A DNA stretch of 64,000 bases from Flavobacteriia bacterium (lineage in GTDB: Bacteria > Bacteroidota > Bacteroidia > Flavobacteriales_D > Crocinitomicaceae), in the NCBI GenBank assembly GCA_947450325.1, contig CANFUT010000013.1:1-64000 (forward strand), read 5' to 3'. Below are positions 55,164-64,000 of the stretch, piece by piece; position 1 is the first letter of the stretch; each line of letters starts with the position of its first letter. A program made the position numbers and the translations under genes. The notes below the pieces were generated by a model. It did not search any database, had not been told where the DNA came from, and saw nothing but the letters and a program-made list of their open reading frames with translations.

Positions 55164-56204
55164 ATGAATGAAGTAGAAATTGATATTTCAATAGTGATTG
55201 TAAATTACAAAACACCTGATCTAACAAGAGCTTGTGTAGAATCAATCATGGAGAATTGTTCAGGAATTAATGTGGAATTGATTGTTGTTGATAATAATTC
55301 TCAAGATGAATCTGAAGGATTGATTACCAACTTGTTTCCGGGATTAATTTGGATAAATACTGGCTACAATGCAGGATTTTCAAGGGCTAATAATGTGGGA
55401 ATCAATAACGCTTCAGGTAAATATATTTTGCTACTTAATTCCGATACAACTATTAATTCGGATACTCTACCAAATACCCTGAGGGATTATCAAAATCTTG
55501 AGAAAACAGGACAAAAGATTGGGTTTTTAGGTTGTCAACTAATAGACTTAAATGGTAACATTCAACATAATTCAAGACCTAAAATCAGAAATATTGAAAA
55601 AATTGTTGTTGCCCATCCATTGGTGATTTTGATTTCAAGAATTTTTAGTGTAAAGCCTGAAGATAAAGAGAAGACTCATAAAGAAATGGATGAATTACAC
55701 AAAATTTTTCATGAAACGGAATGGTTGGGTGGGACCTATTTGTTTTACAATAGAAAAATTTCATATGAATTGGGTCAATTCTTAGATGAAGACTTTTTCA
55801 TGTACGGAGAAGATACTGAGTGGTCACTGCGATTAAGAAGATTGGGATTTAAACATTTTTTCACTCCAAATGCAAGTATTATACATGCAGAGGGAGGAAG
55901 CTTCAAAATTAAAGCGTCAAAGTGGGTTCAAATTTCAGTTTCTGAATGGTTATTCATTATGAAATATTATGGAAAGTTTACTTACTTTTTTATTGCATTA
56001 TTTAATTTGACAGGTCTTCAATTAGATAATTTTTTCATAAAAAGAGCTATTAAAAAAAAATCAGATGTGGCGAATTATGAATTAGTAGAAGACTATGAAT
56101 TGCGTAAACAGGTAATTGTGTTGTTGAAAAAATATTTTTTTAAAATCCTTTTCAGTTTTAACCGAAAAACATCTTCTTCAAAGGATTATTTAAAAGTTTT
56201 CTAA
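55164..56204 (+). CDS. Glycosyltransferase family 2 (rhamnosyltransferase-like)
   Basis: The protein starts ISIVIVNYKTPDLTRACVESI, with VVDNNSQDES and the GYNAGFSRANNVGI and LLNSDT blocks typical of the WbbL/rhamnosyltransferase group. Later WLGGTYLFYNRK and DEDFFMYGEDTEWSLRLRRLG hold the acceptor-side acidic residues. A hydrophobic segment occurs near residue 275. It starts 1 base after the deacetylase stop. The sugar it transfers is not certain. Confidence 0.9.
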   Translation: MNEVEIDISIVIVNYKTPDLTRACVESIMENCSGINVELIVVDNNSQDESEGLITNLFPGLIWINTGYNAGFSRANNVGINNASGKYILLLNSDTTINSDTLPNTLRDYQNLEKTGQKIGFLGCQLIDLNGNIQHNSRPKIRNIEKIVVAHPLVILISRIFSVKPEDKEKTHKEMDELHKIFHETEWLGGTYLFYNRKISYELGQFLDEDFFMYGEDTEWSLRLRRLGFKHFFTPNASIIHAEGGSFKIKASKWVQISVSEWLFIMKYYGKFTYFFIALFNLTGLQLDNFFIKRAIKKKSDVANYELVEDYELRKQVIVLLKKYFFKILFSFNRKTSSSKDYLKVF

Positions 56205-56214
56205 AATATTGATA

Positions 56215-57279
56215 ATGGGAGTAAAGTATAGAATTAATAAAATTTTGGGAAGAAGCACAATCGATTTTGTAGATATTTCTTACTTATTAGAATCTGTAAA
56301 ATCAATCGCTAGAAGAGGAAGTAAAGTCGTAGCTATTTGTTTAGAAAACACTAATAGTTCTTTTTTAGGAGTTAAAAATGCAACGTTTAATTTATTTCCA
56401 GATAGTACTTTGGTTTTACCAGCTTATTACAGTAATATTAAATTAACTGAAAAGCAATTCATTGAGCTTAGCGAACTGATAGTTAGTGAAGGGTTTGAAC
56501 AAGTTGTTATTAGTACTTTGCCTTTATCGATGAACAAACTACTTGATTTACTATCGGATAAGATTTATGTGAAAGTTATTTTTCATGGAGCGCTGAGTGA
56601 ATTGTCAAACGAGGTCAATGAAAAGCAGTTTTTTAATATGATTCAGCTGGCTCAGAAAGGTAAAATCAAAAAAATTGGTTTTGTAAAATCGGGATTAGAA
56701 AACTGGTCAAGTCATTTATTTGAAATTCAAACAAATCAATTACAGTTAAGACCAATAAAACCGAACGTGAATCAAAAAATTAAAACTAAAAAAATAAATA
56801 TTGGGATTTTTGGAAATTCGACTTTTAATAAGAATATTTATAATCAAATCGCTGGAGCATTAGCGGTTGAAAATGTTATGATTCACACCTCCTTGAATAC
56901 TAAGTTTTCAGAAATCGGATTTAACGATAAAATTATAATCCATCCTTTTATGGACCATGAGACCTTTGTTCAATTGATTTCACAAATGGATATAAATTTA
57001 CATTTGTCATTTAGCGAAGGTATGGGAGGACAAGTTTTTACTGAATCTTTGGCACAAGGTGTACCTTGTTTAACTAGTTATAACAATGAATATTTAAGAC
57101 ATGATTTAGAATTATTAAAGTTATTGACGGTTGAACAATATGAAAATCCCTGGCAGATAACAAAAGCAATTGAGAAAGTATTAGCATTTGATAGAGAAAC
57201 TTTACGAACAAAATTATTTGATTATTCTTTTTTAATTGAAAAAGAATCTGAAATGTTACTTAATGCTTTTTTAAAATAA
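56215..57279 (+). CDS. GT4-like glycosyltransferase (C-terminal GT-B half recognisable)
   Basis: Residues about 195-330 show the donor-binding half of a GT-B enzyme (INIGIFGNSTFNKNIYNQIAG, INLHLSFSEGMGGQVFTESLAQGVPCLTS). The N-terminal half (YRINKILGRSTIDFVDISYL) is diverged and lacks the usual glycine loop. ATG 56215 is chosen; the frame can also start at TTG 56209. Activity is inferred from fold and position. Confidence 0.68.
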   Translation: MGVKYRINKILGRSTIDFVDISYLLESVKSIARRGSKVVAICLENTNSSFLGVKNATFNLFPDSTLVLPAYYSNIKLTEKQFIELSELIVSEGFEQVVISTLPLSMNKLLDLLSDKIYVKVIFHGALSELSNEVNEKQFFNMIQLAQKGKIKKIGFVKSGLENWSSHLFEIQTNQLQLRPIKPNVNQKIKTKKINIGIFGNSTFNKNIYNQIAGALAVENVMIHTSLNTKFSEIGFNDKIIIHPFMDHETFVQLISQMDINLHLSFSEGMGGQVFTESLAQGVPCLTSYNNEYLRHDLELLKLLTVEQYENPWQITKAIEKVLAFDRETLRTKLFDYSFLIEKESEMLLNAFLK

Positions 57280-57294
57280 TATATAATAGATTGA

Positions 57295-58461
57295 ATGAAT
57301 CAATTAGCTAATCAAGAAAGAATTTATTTTAAAGGAATTGACGGACTGCGAGCTATTGGAGCTTTAACAGTGGTCTTTGGTCATATTGAATTAACTAAAT
57401 CAGATTTTTCAATTCCAAATTTACTGCACATTCCATTTTATAAATATACGTCAGGACATTTGGGAGTAGTGTTATTTTTTGTATTAAGTGGTTTTTTGAT
57501 TACCTATTTGCTTCTGGAAGAAAAAGATAAATTTAAGACAATTTCAATTAAAAGGTTTTATTTCAGAAGAATCCTAAGAATTTGGCCAATTTATTATTTG
57601 ATTTTATTTCTTTTGCTTTTTTTATTTCCAAATATTATAAGTTTACCATACAGTGCCAAACCTAATTTGAGCAACTTTTCTGAATCCTATCCAACTTTAA
57701 TGATTTTCTTTTTGATGGCTCCCAATTTGATGCCTTTCGGTATTCCAGGTATTGTTGGCGGATTTCATTTAAGTTCAATTGGCACAGAGGAACAATTTTA
57801 TCTTTTTTGGCCGTGGTTAATTAAATGGTTCAAGAATATTATGATTCCATTGCTATTCATTTTTGTCTTCATAGCTATTGCACCAAATTTTTGTGATTAT
57901 TTGCTCAGTCATTTCTTTTTAAAAGGAAGTTTAGAATATGTTTTTATCGAAGATTTGAGACTTTTTTTTCAACTGTTTAAAATAGACTGTATGGCATTAG
58001 GTGGAATTTTTGCATATATTTATTTTAATAAGAAAACAAAATTGTTAAATTTTTTTTTCAATAAATACGTTCAGATTATTGCTCTTTTTTTTGGGTTTGG
58101 TTTTTGGATTATTGGTATAAGAGTACATTTTTTCAAAGATGAATTCTACGGTATCTTTTTTGCAATCATCATTTTAAATACCGCAGTTAATCCTAAAAAG
58201 CTTATTTCATTTGACTATAAATGGCTGAATTATATTGGTAAAATTTCATACGGAATATACGTTTACCATTGGATAATCATTTTATTCGTGTTGAATTTTA
58301 CGATTCATATGAAAGACAATTCAGTTCTATTTAATACCGTTTTTTATAGCGCTTCACTCGGATTAACATTACTCGTTTCACATTTTTCTTTTTTTAAATT
58401 TGAAAGTTATTTCTTGAAATTTAAAGATAAATTTGCACTCATTAAGTCTAATAAAATCTGA
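57295..58461 (+). CDS. Acyltransferase-3 family membrane protein (O-acetyltransferase)
   Basis: This is the second such enzyme in the locus. It has RIYFKGIDGLRAIGALTVVFGHIEL (the RxxxxxR/H pattern with a His in span 1), GVVLFFVLSGFLITYLLL, RRILRIWPIYY and LSSIGTEEQFYLFWPWL, with about ten membrane spans in 388 residues. It probably acetylates a sugar of the exported polysaccharide. Its stop lies 7 bases before the next start. Confidence 0.92.
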   Translation: MNQLANQERIYFKGIDGLRAIGALTVVFGHIELTKSDFSIPNLLHIPFYKYTSGHLGVVLFFVLSGFLITYLLLEEKDKFKTISIKRFYFRRILRIWPIYYLILFLLLFLFPNIISLPYSAKPNLSNFSESYPTLMIFFLMAPNLMPFGIPGIVGGFHLSSIGTEEQFYLFWPWLIKWFKNIMIPLLFIFVFIAIAPNFCDYLLSHFFLKGSLEYVFIEDLRLFFQLFKIDCMALGGIFAYIYFNKKTKLLNFFFNKYVQIIALFFGFGFWIIGIRVHFFKDEFYGIFFAIIILNTAVNPKKLISFDYKWLNYIGKISYGIYVYHWIIILFVLNFTIHMKDNSVLFNTVFYSASLGLTLLVSHFSFFKFESYFLKFKDKFALIKSNKI

Positions 58462-58468
58462 TGTATCA

Positions 58469-59605
58469 ATGAAAATAATCCACATCATACCCAATCTAAA
58501 AAAAGGAGGTGCAGAGCGAATTGTCATTGATATAATTCGCACTTTAAGCAAAAAAAAAGAGCTTGTCGTCAAGTTAATTCTTTTTGAAGATAAAATTGAG
58601 TATGATGTTGACGACATCCAACAGTTGATTGAAATTATTCCGAGTAAAGTATCGCTTTCAATCTCAAAAAAGCATGTTTTAAGTGTTACTCAATTGCAAA
58701 ATACATTTGATTTTTTTAAACCTGATATTATTCATTCTCACTTATTTGAAGCGGAAATCGTTTCTAGAAGTTGCTACTTTCCCAGTGCAAACTGGTTTTC
58801 TCATTCACATGACAGAATGCAGTCTTTGGAAAATCTTGGGCTTTTAAATATCAAAACAAAACGAGATTTGACAAACTTTTTTGAAAAACGATATTTGTTG
58901 AAACGATATCGAAAAAATGGAGGAAATCACTTTATTGCTATTTCTGAAGATATAGGACAGTTCTTAAAGTCTGTTTTGCCTCAGGATTTATCAAATGTAT
59001 ATTTGTTGCAAAATGCAATCGACGTTCAACGATTTTTAAAACCGAGTTATTTTATTAATGCAAAATTGGATGCAGCTTGTCAATTGATTTCGATAGGTAG
59101 ATTGGATAAAAATAAAAATCATCAATTTTTAATAGATGTTGTTGCTGAATTGGAAAATCGCAATATTCCGATATTGCTAACAATCATTGGAGAAGGAGCA
59201 GAGAGAGAAAATCTTGAGTCTAAGATTAGCTTACTTAAATTGGAGTCTAAAATTAAGTTACTCGGTCTGATTCACAATATTGAAACATACTTAAATGAAT
59301 CAAACGTTTATGTTCATTCTGCTTTAACAGAAGGTTTTGGGTTGACTTTAATTGAAGCGATGGCATCTGGACTTCCAGTCATTACTTTAGATGGAGGGGG
59401 GAATCGGATGTTGATTGAACAGGGAAAAAATGGATTTTTAGTCGAAGACAATTCAACAAAAACTTTTGCTGATAAAATAATTGAATGCACTTCAAGTAAT
59501 GAAAAATATAGTGTATATTCAAAATATGCAACTGAATTTGCTCACCAGTTTGACATAAATCACTATATTGACAAACTAATTGATATTTATCAAAAATCAC
59601 TTTAA
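58469..59605 (+). CDS. Glycosyltransferase family 4
   Basis: The protein starts KIIHIIPNLKKGGAERIVIDI and has the donor-site block HSALTEGFGLTLIEAMASGLPVITLDGGGN, with the EGFGLTLIE motif that gives the two GT4 glutamates. The ATG at 58469 is the natural start; upstream in-frame codons overlap the previous gene. The length is 378 residues. It lies directly next to asnB with no spacer. Confidence 0.92.
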   Translation: MKIIHIIPNLKKGGAERIVIDIIRTLSKKKELVVKLILFEDKIEYDVDDIQQLIEIIPSKVSLSISKKHVLSVTQLQNTFDFFKPDIIHSHLFEAEIVSRSCYFPSANWFSHSHDRMQSLENLGLLNIKTKRDLTNFFEKRYLLKRYRKNGGNHFIAISEDIGQFLKSVLPQDLSNVYLLQNAIDVQRFLKPSYFINAKLDAACQLISIGRLDKNKNHQFLIDVVAELENRNIPILLTIIGEGAERENLESKISLLKLESKIKLLGLIHNIETYLNESNVYVHSALTEGFGLTLIEAMASGLPVITLDGGGNRMLIEQGKNGFLVEDNSTKTFADKIIECTSSNEKYSVYSKYATEFAHQFDINHYIDKLIDIYQKSL

Positions 59606-61474
59606 ATGTGTGGAATAGCAGGAATTATTGATTTTGGTAGTAGTCTTCAAATTGATGAAAATTTACTTCGACAAATGGCGGAGCCGTTAAAGTTTCGCGG
59701 TCCTGATCAGGAAGGTTACACGTTTCAAAATCATTCTAATTTTAGTTTTGGTCTAGCACACAAACGACTAAGCATTATTGATTTATCGGATTCTGGACGT
59801 CAACCAATGTGGAGTAAAGATGGAAAGGTTGTCATCGTTTTTAATGGAGAGATTTACAATTATCAGGAAATTAAAAGAGAACTAGAAAAAATTGGACAAG
59901 ATTTTAGTTCGACATCAGATACTGAGGCTATAATTTATGCATACCAACATTGGGGAATTTCGAAAACCATTGAAATATTGGAAGGAATGTTTGCTTTTGT
60001 AATTGTTGACATCGAAAAACAAACGTCTTACATTGCTCGAGATCGATTTGGTGAAAAACCACTTTATTATCATTTTGATAGACAGTTTTTAGCCTTTAGC
60101 TCTGATATTCGCTCTTTTAAAGCTTTAAAATTAAAACAGACAATTGATATTCATGCATTGGGTTACTACTTTTCAGAAATGTCAACACCAGTAGAAAATT
60201 CCATTTTTAAAGAAATAAAAAAATTACCACCAGCCAATTTTATTGAGTTTGATAATAAAACCTTTCAAAAACATGAATATTGGCAGTTGAATTATAAAGA
60301 TAAAACGGAATTAACGTTATCAGAATCTATTGATCAGGCAGAGATTCTGATTGAAAAAGCGGTCCAGAATACACTTCTATCAGATGTACCTGTCGGTTGC
60401 TTTTTAAGTGGTGGATTAGATTCTTCGTTGATTTCTTTTTATGCCGCAAAAAATTACGGTTCGCAAATCAATACGTTTAGTGTTGGTTTTGAGTACGAAT
60501 CTTTCAATGAATTGCCATATGCGAGAGCAATTTCAGCGCAAATTGGCTCGAAGCACAATGAAATCATTTTGAATCCTAATGATTTGAATATTGTAGATGC
60601 GTTGCTTAAAGAATATGGAGAACCTTTTGCTGATTCATCAGCAATCCCAACATACTATGTTTCTCATTTTGCCGGCAAATCAGTCAAAGTTGTAATTGGT
60701 GGTGATGGTGGAGACGAGGTTTTTGCAGGTTACAGAACCTATAACCAAGGATTACGAATGCAGCAATGGTCGAATAGAAATTGGCTAAAACAACCAATGA
60801 AGTTGATTTCTAAATTGACTAAATTGGAAAAGGTAAATTATCTCTCTGGAGTAATGGAAAAGGACATTTCAGTGCTGGCAAGTGCCCTTTACAGAAATAT
60901 GGGGTTTTCACAAAGTGCTTTAAGAGAATTATTCGATGATGAGTTGTTTTATAATGCACCCAAAAAAGAGCACGAAGGCAAAATTTTAGACGCTTTACAA
61001 AATGATGATGCAGTTTTTGATGTTTTATTAAGTGCCTCAATGAAAACCAGACTTGTGAATGATTATTTGGTAAAAACTGACCGTGCAACCATGTTTAATT
61101 CGTTGGAGTTAAGAACGCCATTTATTGATAAATCATTGGTTGAATTTGCGAACACCTTGCCCTATGATTATATCATGCATGATGGAATTAATAAATACAT
61201 CACTAAAAAAATCTCTGAAAAATATTTCACCAAAGATTTGATTTACAGAGAAAAGCAAGGTTTTGGGATCCCTATTGGGCAATGGATGCGAGATGGCTGG
61301 AAAAAGCAATTTGCAGAGATAATACTTGATAAACAGGATGTTATTCCATTGAACTATAATTACATCGAAAAGATATGGAACGAACATTTGACTGAAATCA
61401 AGGACCATACTCACAAACTTTGGTGTGTTTATGTTTTTCATAAATGGATCAAAAGCGAATATTTATCAAAATGA
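59606..61474 (+). CDS. asnB: Asparagine synthase (glutamine-hydrolysing)
   Basis: The N-terminal glutaminase domain begins MCGIAGIIDF, with Cys2 the nucleophile, and has KFRGPDQEGY, HKRLSIIDLS and VIVFNGEIYNY. The synthetase domain has the ATP-pyrophosphatase motif FLSGGLDSSLISF and GGDGGDEVFAGYR. The length of 622 residues is typical. In a polysaccharide locus such enzymes may amidate a sugar acid instead of making asparagine; the sequence does not decide. The next gene overlaps it by 4 bases. Confidence 0.95.
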   Translation: MCGIAGIIDFGSSLQIDENLLRQMAEPLKFRGPDQEGYTFQNHSNFSFGLAHKRLSIIDLSDSGRQPMWSKDGKVVIVFNGEIYNYQEIKRELEKIGQDFSSTSDTEAIIYAYQHWGISKTIEILEGMFAFVIVDIEKQTSYIARDRFGEKPLYYHFDRQFLAFSSDIRSFKALKLKQTIDIHALGYYFSEMSTPVENSIFKEIKKLPPANFIEFDNKTFQKHEYWQLNYKDKTELTLSESIDQAEILIEKAVQNTLLSDVPVGCFLSGGLDSSLISFYAAKNYGSQINTFSVGFEYESFNELPYARAISAQIGSKHNEIILNPNDLNIVDALLKEYGEPFADSSAIPTYYVSHFAGKSVKVVIGGDGGDEVFAGYRTYNQGLRMQQWSNRNWLKQPMKLISKLTKLEKVNYLSGVMEKDISVLASALYRNMGFSQSALRELFDDELFYNAPKKEHEGKILDALQNDDAVFDVLLSASMKTRLVNDYLVKTDRATMFNSLELRTPFIDKSLVEFANTLPYDYIMHDGINKYITKKISEKYFTKDLIYREKQGFGIPIGQWMRDGWKKQFAEIILDKQDVIPLNYNYIEKIWNEHLTEIKDHTHKLWCVYVFHKWIKSEYLSK

Positions 61475-62631
61475 GTAAACAAAAGATTCTATACATTGCT
61501 AATGGCAATAGTATTCATGATGTAAAATGGATTTCTTTTTTTTCAAATCAAGGAGAAACTTTTTCGTGTTATTTGTTGTGCGATACATTGTGCGTTTTAT
61601 CAGAGCAAACCAAAAGAGAATTGGCACAAAAAAACATTGAAATTCTGCCGCAGATTCCACCTTTTTCTATTACAAATCCTCTAAGGACATACAAAGCAAT
61701 TAGACAATTTAGGAGAACGATTAAAGAAATCAAACCTGATTTGGTGCACGTTTTATTTGCAACGCCTAATGCTTTATGGTTAAATTTCACAAAAATTCCA
61801 TCGATAATTACCATGAGGGGATCTGATATCTTAATTGTGATACCAGATTTGTTGAGGAAAAGTGGAGTTAAGCGTTTGTATTTCAAATTTTTGTATAGAA
61901 TGTTTGAAAAAGCATTTCGCAAGTCAAAATCTGTCACTGGAACATCTTGGACACAAATTGATAGTGCAAAAGCGCTCTTTGAAGGGTCAAAATTAGCGCT
62001 CATTAGAACGGGTGTAGATGTTTCAAAAATAAATGAAATCAAACAAACAGAATTGATTCCTGATTCTTTGAGAGATAATGAATTTGTTTTTTCTCCTCGT
62101 TTTATGTCCCCAATTTATAATATTGAATTACAGATAGAAGCGATTTCTAAATTGAGAAAAGAGATATTAAATCGATATACTTTTGTATTTATAAGAGGTA
62201 AGCAGTTTGACCAGCATTATTACCAAGAGCAAAAGCAAAAACTTCAAGTGTTGAAAGAAGAAATTAATCTCAACTATATCATTTTTGATTACCTAGACCA
62301 ATCAAGTATGTGGATGTTTTTGAAAAAAGCGTCTTTATGTATGATGACGCCAATAAGCGACGGAACGCCAAACTCAGCATTGGAAGCGATGGCAGCTCAG
62401 TGTCCTTTAATTGTCTCAAATCTGAATTATGACAAAGATCTTTTTGAAGGAACTTGTATTAAATTGAAGACATCTGAATCATCTGAATTAGCAAAGACAA
62501 TTGAATTAGCGTTGGAAAATTATCCAAATGATTTTATAGAAAAAGGATATGTGCAAGTTTCAGCGCTCGGAAATCGAGAATTAGAAATGAAAAAATTAGA
62601 AAATCTATACAAAAGCTCAATTGTTGTTTAA
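61471..62631 (+). CDS. Glycosyltransferase family 4
   Basis: ATG 61471 overlaps the asnB stop (ATGA) and gives MSKQKILYIANGNSIHDVKW, a normal GT4 N-terminus. An upstream ATG at 61444 is possible but overlaps asnB by 31 bases. The C-terminal domain has SLCMMTPISDGTPNSALEAMAAQCPLIVSN, the donor-binding E...E block. The length is 386 residues. It is followed by a 168-base gap. Confidence 0.9.
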   Translation: MSKQKILYIANGNSIHDVKWISFFSNQGETFSCYLLCDTLCVLSEQTKRELAQKNIEILPQIPPFSITNPLRTYKAIRQFRRTIKEIKPDLVHVLFATPNALWLNFTKIPSIITMRGSDILIVIPDLLRKSGVKRLYFKFLYRMFEKAFRKSKSVTGTSWTQIDSAKALFEGSKLALIRTGVDVSKINEIKQTELIPDSLRDNEFVFSPRFMSPIYNIELQIEAISKLRKEILNRYTFVFIRGKQFDQHYYQEQKQKLQVLKEEINLNYIIFDYLDQSSMWMFLKKASLCMMTPISDGTPNSALEAMAAQCPLIVSNLNYDKDLFEGTCIKLKTSESSELAKTIELALENYPNDFIEKGYVQVSALGNRELEMKKLENLYKSSIVV

Positions 62632-62799
62632 AAAACGGACACATTATTAAAAAAGTCGGATTAAAATCATATTTTTAATTAACTTAGAAACCCGTAATAA
62701 AGCGAGACAATGTTTTCTTTTTTAGATAAAGGTACTTCAACAAATTAGTATCTAAAATGATTTTTCCTTGTTGATGTCGAAATATTAAATGTTTAAGTT

Positions 62800-64000
62800 T
62801 TGGAAAGTAAAAAAATACTAATATTAGCTTATGATTTCCCTCCTTATGTTTCTGTTGGAGGCTTGAGACCATACAATTGGTATAAGTATTTAAATGAATT
62901 TGGAGTTTATCCAATTTTGGTCACTCGTCAATGGAACAATGATTTTGGGAACGAATTAGATTACATTTCAGCTAGTCATAATGATCTGCCTATTTCTGAA
63001 AGAAACGATTTGGGTAAAATTATAAGAACACCTTATAAACCAAATTTGAGTAACCGTCTATTAATGAAATATGGACATGAAAGATTTGTGGTTGTAAGAA
63101 AGTCAATCACTGCTTTCTATGAATTGGCGCAATTTTTCTTTTCCGTCGGCCCTAAAGTACAATTATATAAGGAGGCAAAACGTTTTTTACGAGAAAATAA
63201 AGTAGATGCCATAATCGCAACAGGTGATCCTTTCATCCTTTTTGAATATGCATCAAAATTGAGTAAAGAGTTTAAAACACCGTGGATTGCAGATTACAGA
63301 GACCCGTGGTCTCAAAATAAATCAAATAAGTTAAATCATGGATTTAGTTTTTTAAATAAATTTCTTGAAAAACGTGCGCTTAAAAATGTAAAATGTATCT
63401 CTACTGTAGATCAAATATTTAAAACTAAAATTTCAAGTCTTTTACCAAATAAAAAATTTCATATTTTGCCAAATGGTTTTGACCCAGAAGCATTGGATAA
63501 AGTTAAACACATCGAGCAAGATAGTGAAATATTACAAATTGCTTTTGTGGGAACAATTTATGATTGGCATCCAATTAGAAGTTTTCTTGACGTATTGAAT
63601 AGATATGTCCTCCAATTTCCGAAAGCTAAAATTAGATTTAATTTATACGGGATTAATATTTCAAGTGAAATTAATTCAATGATTTCGAATGATTTTTCGT
63701 CACTAAAAAATTATGTTTCAATTACATCTAAATTGCCAAATAGCTTGTTGTTAGAAGAATTAGCGAAAAACAACGTGATGTTACTTTTCAATTATTACGC
63801 TTACACTGGAACAAAAATTTATGATTATATCGGAATAAGACGAAAGATTATAATGTGTTATTCAAACGATGAGGAAGCAAAAGTATTAAAGCAAAAATAT
63901 TATAATATCGAATCGAATTTACTTGTGAATGAGCAATTGCAGGAGAGAATAATACTTGATTCAAAATCAGGAATTGTTTTGGAAAATGCAACTAGTTTAT
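62800..64000 (+). CDS. Glycosyltransferase family 4, cut off by the window end
   Basis: An open frame of 400 codons runs to the window edge. It starts at TTG 62800 (stop codon 2 codons upstream; no ATG before about residue 88). The N-terminus KKILILAYDFPPYVSVGGLRPYNWYKYLNEFG is a typical GT4 start. DAIIATGDPFILFEYASKLS, PWIADYRDPWSQNK, ILPNGFDPEAL and QIAFVGTIYDWHPIRSFLD follow. The TG-TKIYDYIGIRRKII block near the end is the donor-side region. The 168-base gap upstream has no convincing promoter. The C-terminus is outside the window. Confidence 0.88.
   Translation, partial: MESKKILILAYDFPPYVSVGGLRPYNWYKYLNEFGVYPILVTRQWNNDFGNELDYISASHNDLPISERNDLGKIIRTPYKPNLSNRLLMKYGHERFVVVRKSITAFYELAQFFFSVGPKVQLYKEAKRFLRENKVDAIIATGDPFILFEYASKLSKEFKTPWIADYRDPWSQNKSNKLNHGFSFLNKFLEKRALKNVKCISTVDQIFKTKISSLLPNKKFHILPNGFDPEALDKVKHIEQDSEILQIAFVGTIYDWHPIRSFLDVLNRYVLQFPKAKIRFNLYGINISSEINSMISNDFSSLKNYVSITSKLPNSLLLEELAKNNVMLLFNYYAYTGTKIYDYIGIRRKIIMCYSNDEEAKVLKQKYYNIESNLLVNEQLQERIILDSKSGIVLENATSL

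Noticed and set aside
61569-62042. 157-codon minus-strand frame
   Set aside because: It lies wholly inside a GT4 gene with strong motifs on the + strand, lacks any domain of its own, and interrupts a tightly packed same-strand cluster.
62684-62914. 76-codon minus-strand frame in the last intergenic gap
   Set aside because: Most of it overlaps the start of the truncated GT4 gene and it has no recognisable features.

Overview
The window reads as a chromosome segment of a low-GC member of Bacteroidota, most likely Flavobacteriales. Three things support this. Two large secreted proteins end in type IX secretion (T9SS) type A sorting domains. A PorP/SprF outer-membrane protein is encoded next to an OmpA-like lipoprotein-type protein. 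Promoter boxes of the Bacteroidota form TAnnTTTG precede many genes. The genus cannot be named from the sequence alone.

Layout. 1-180: 5S rRNA (the end of an rRNA operon) and its terminator. 254-6868: housekeeping and catabolic genes: an RluA-family pseudouridine synthase, ACMSD (kynurenine branch), hisS, hutH, a small membrane protein, a pterin carbinolamine dehydratase, a sigma-70 family factor and a 66-residue membrane protein. 6941-13274: an envelope block with PorP/SprF, a TPR/PD40/OmpA/DUF1573 protein, a TonB-C-like protein and a large T9SS cargo protein. 13401-15823: a membrane acyltransferase and a GT9 heptosyltransferase-like enzyme.

15938-24914 is the most interesting part. It is a tightly overlapping gene set encoding a TolC-like outer-membrane channel fused to a glycosidase-like barrel, an HlyD-like adaptor, a zinc-ribbon (TackOD1-like) protein with a degenerate GGDEF domain, a processive GT2 synthase, and a T9SS-targeted CotH-kinase-like surface protein. 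I read it as a possibly undescribed synthase-dependent exopolysaccharide secretion system.

25017-41040: mixed functions. These are an ABC-F ATPase of YbiT type with one degenerate ATP site, a transglutaminase-like protein, a TPR membrane protein, a P5C dehydrogenase, a TPP riboswitch controlling a TonB-dependent receptor, dnaK, a geranylgeranyl-reductase-like flavoprotein, a three-gene set of unknown membrane and secreted proteins, an LpxD-like acyltransferase and a SpoIIE/PP2C phosphatase.

41114 to the end is a long same-strand polysaccharide locus of the ABC-transporter (Wzm/Wzt) type. It holds a WbqC-family protein, a NeuD/PglD-like acetyltransferase, a WecE-like aminotransferase, an epimerase, a 2OG-Fe(II) dioxygenase, at least seven glycosyltransferases, a GNAT protein, two Acyltransferase-3 proteins, a polysaccharide deacetylase and an asparagine synthase. 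The last glycosyltransferase runs off the window. Many junctions in this locus overlap (ATGA type), so long co-transcribed units are likely.

Once starts are corrected, no gene-free stretch exceeds 300 bases. The longest, 30402-30654, holds a terminator, a promoter and the TPP riboswitch. All functions are assigned by reading motifs; no database search was run.
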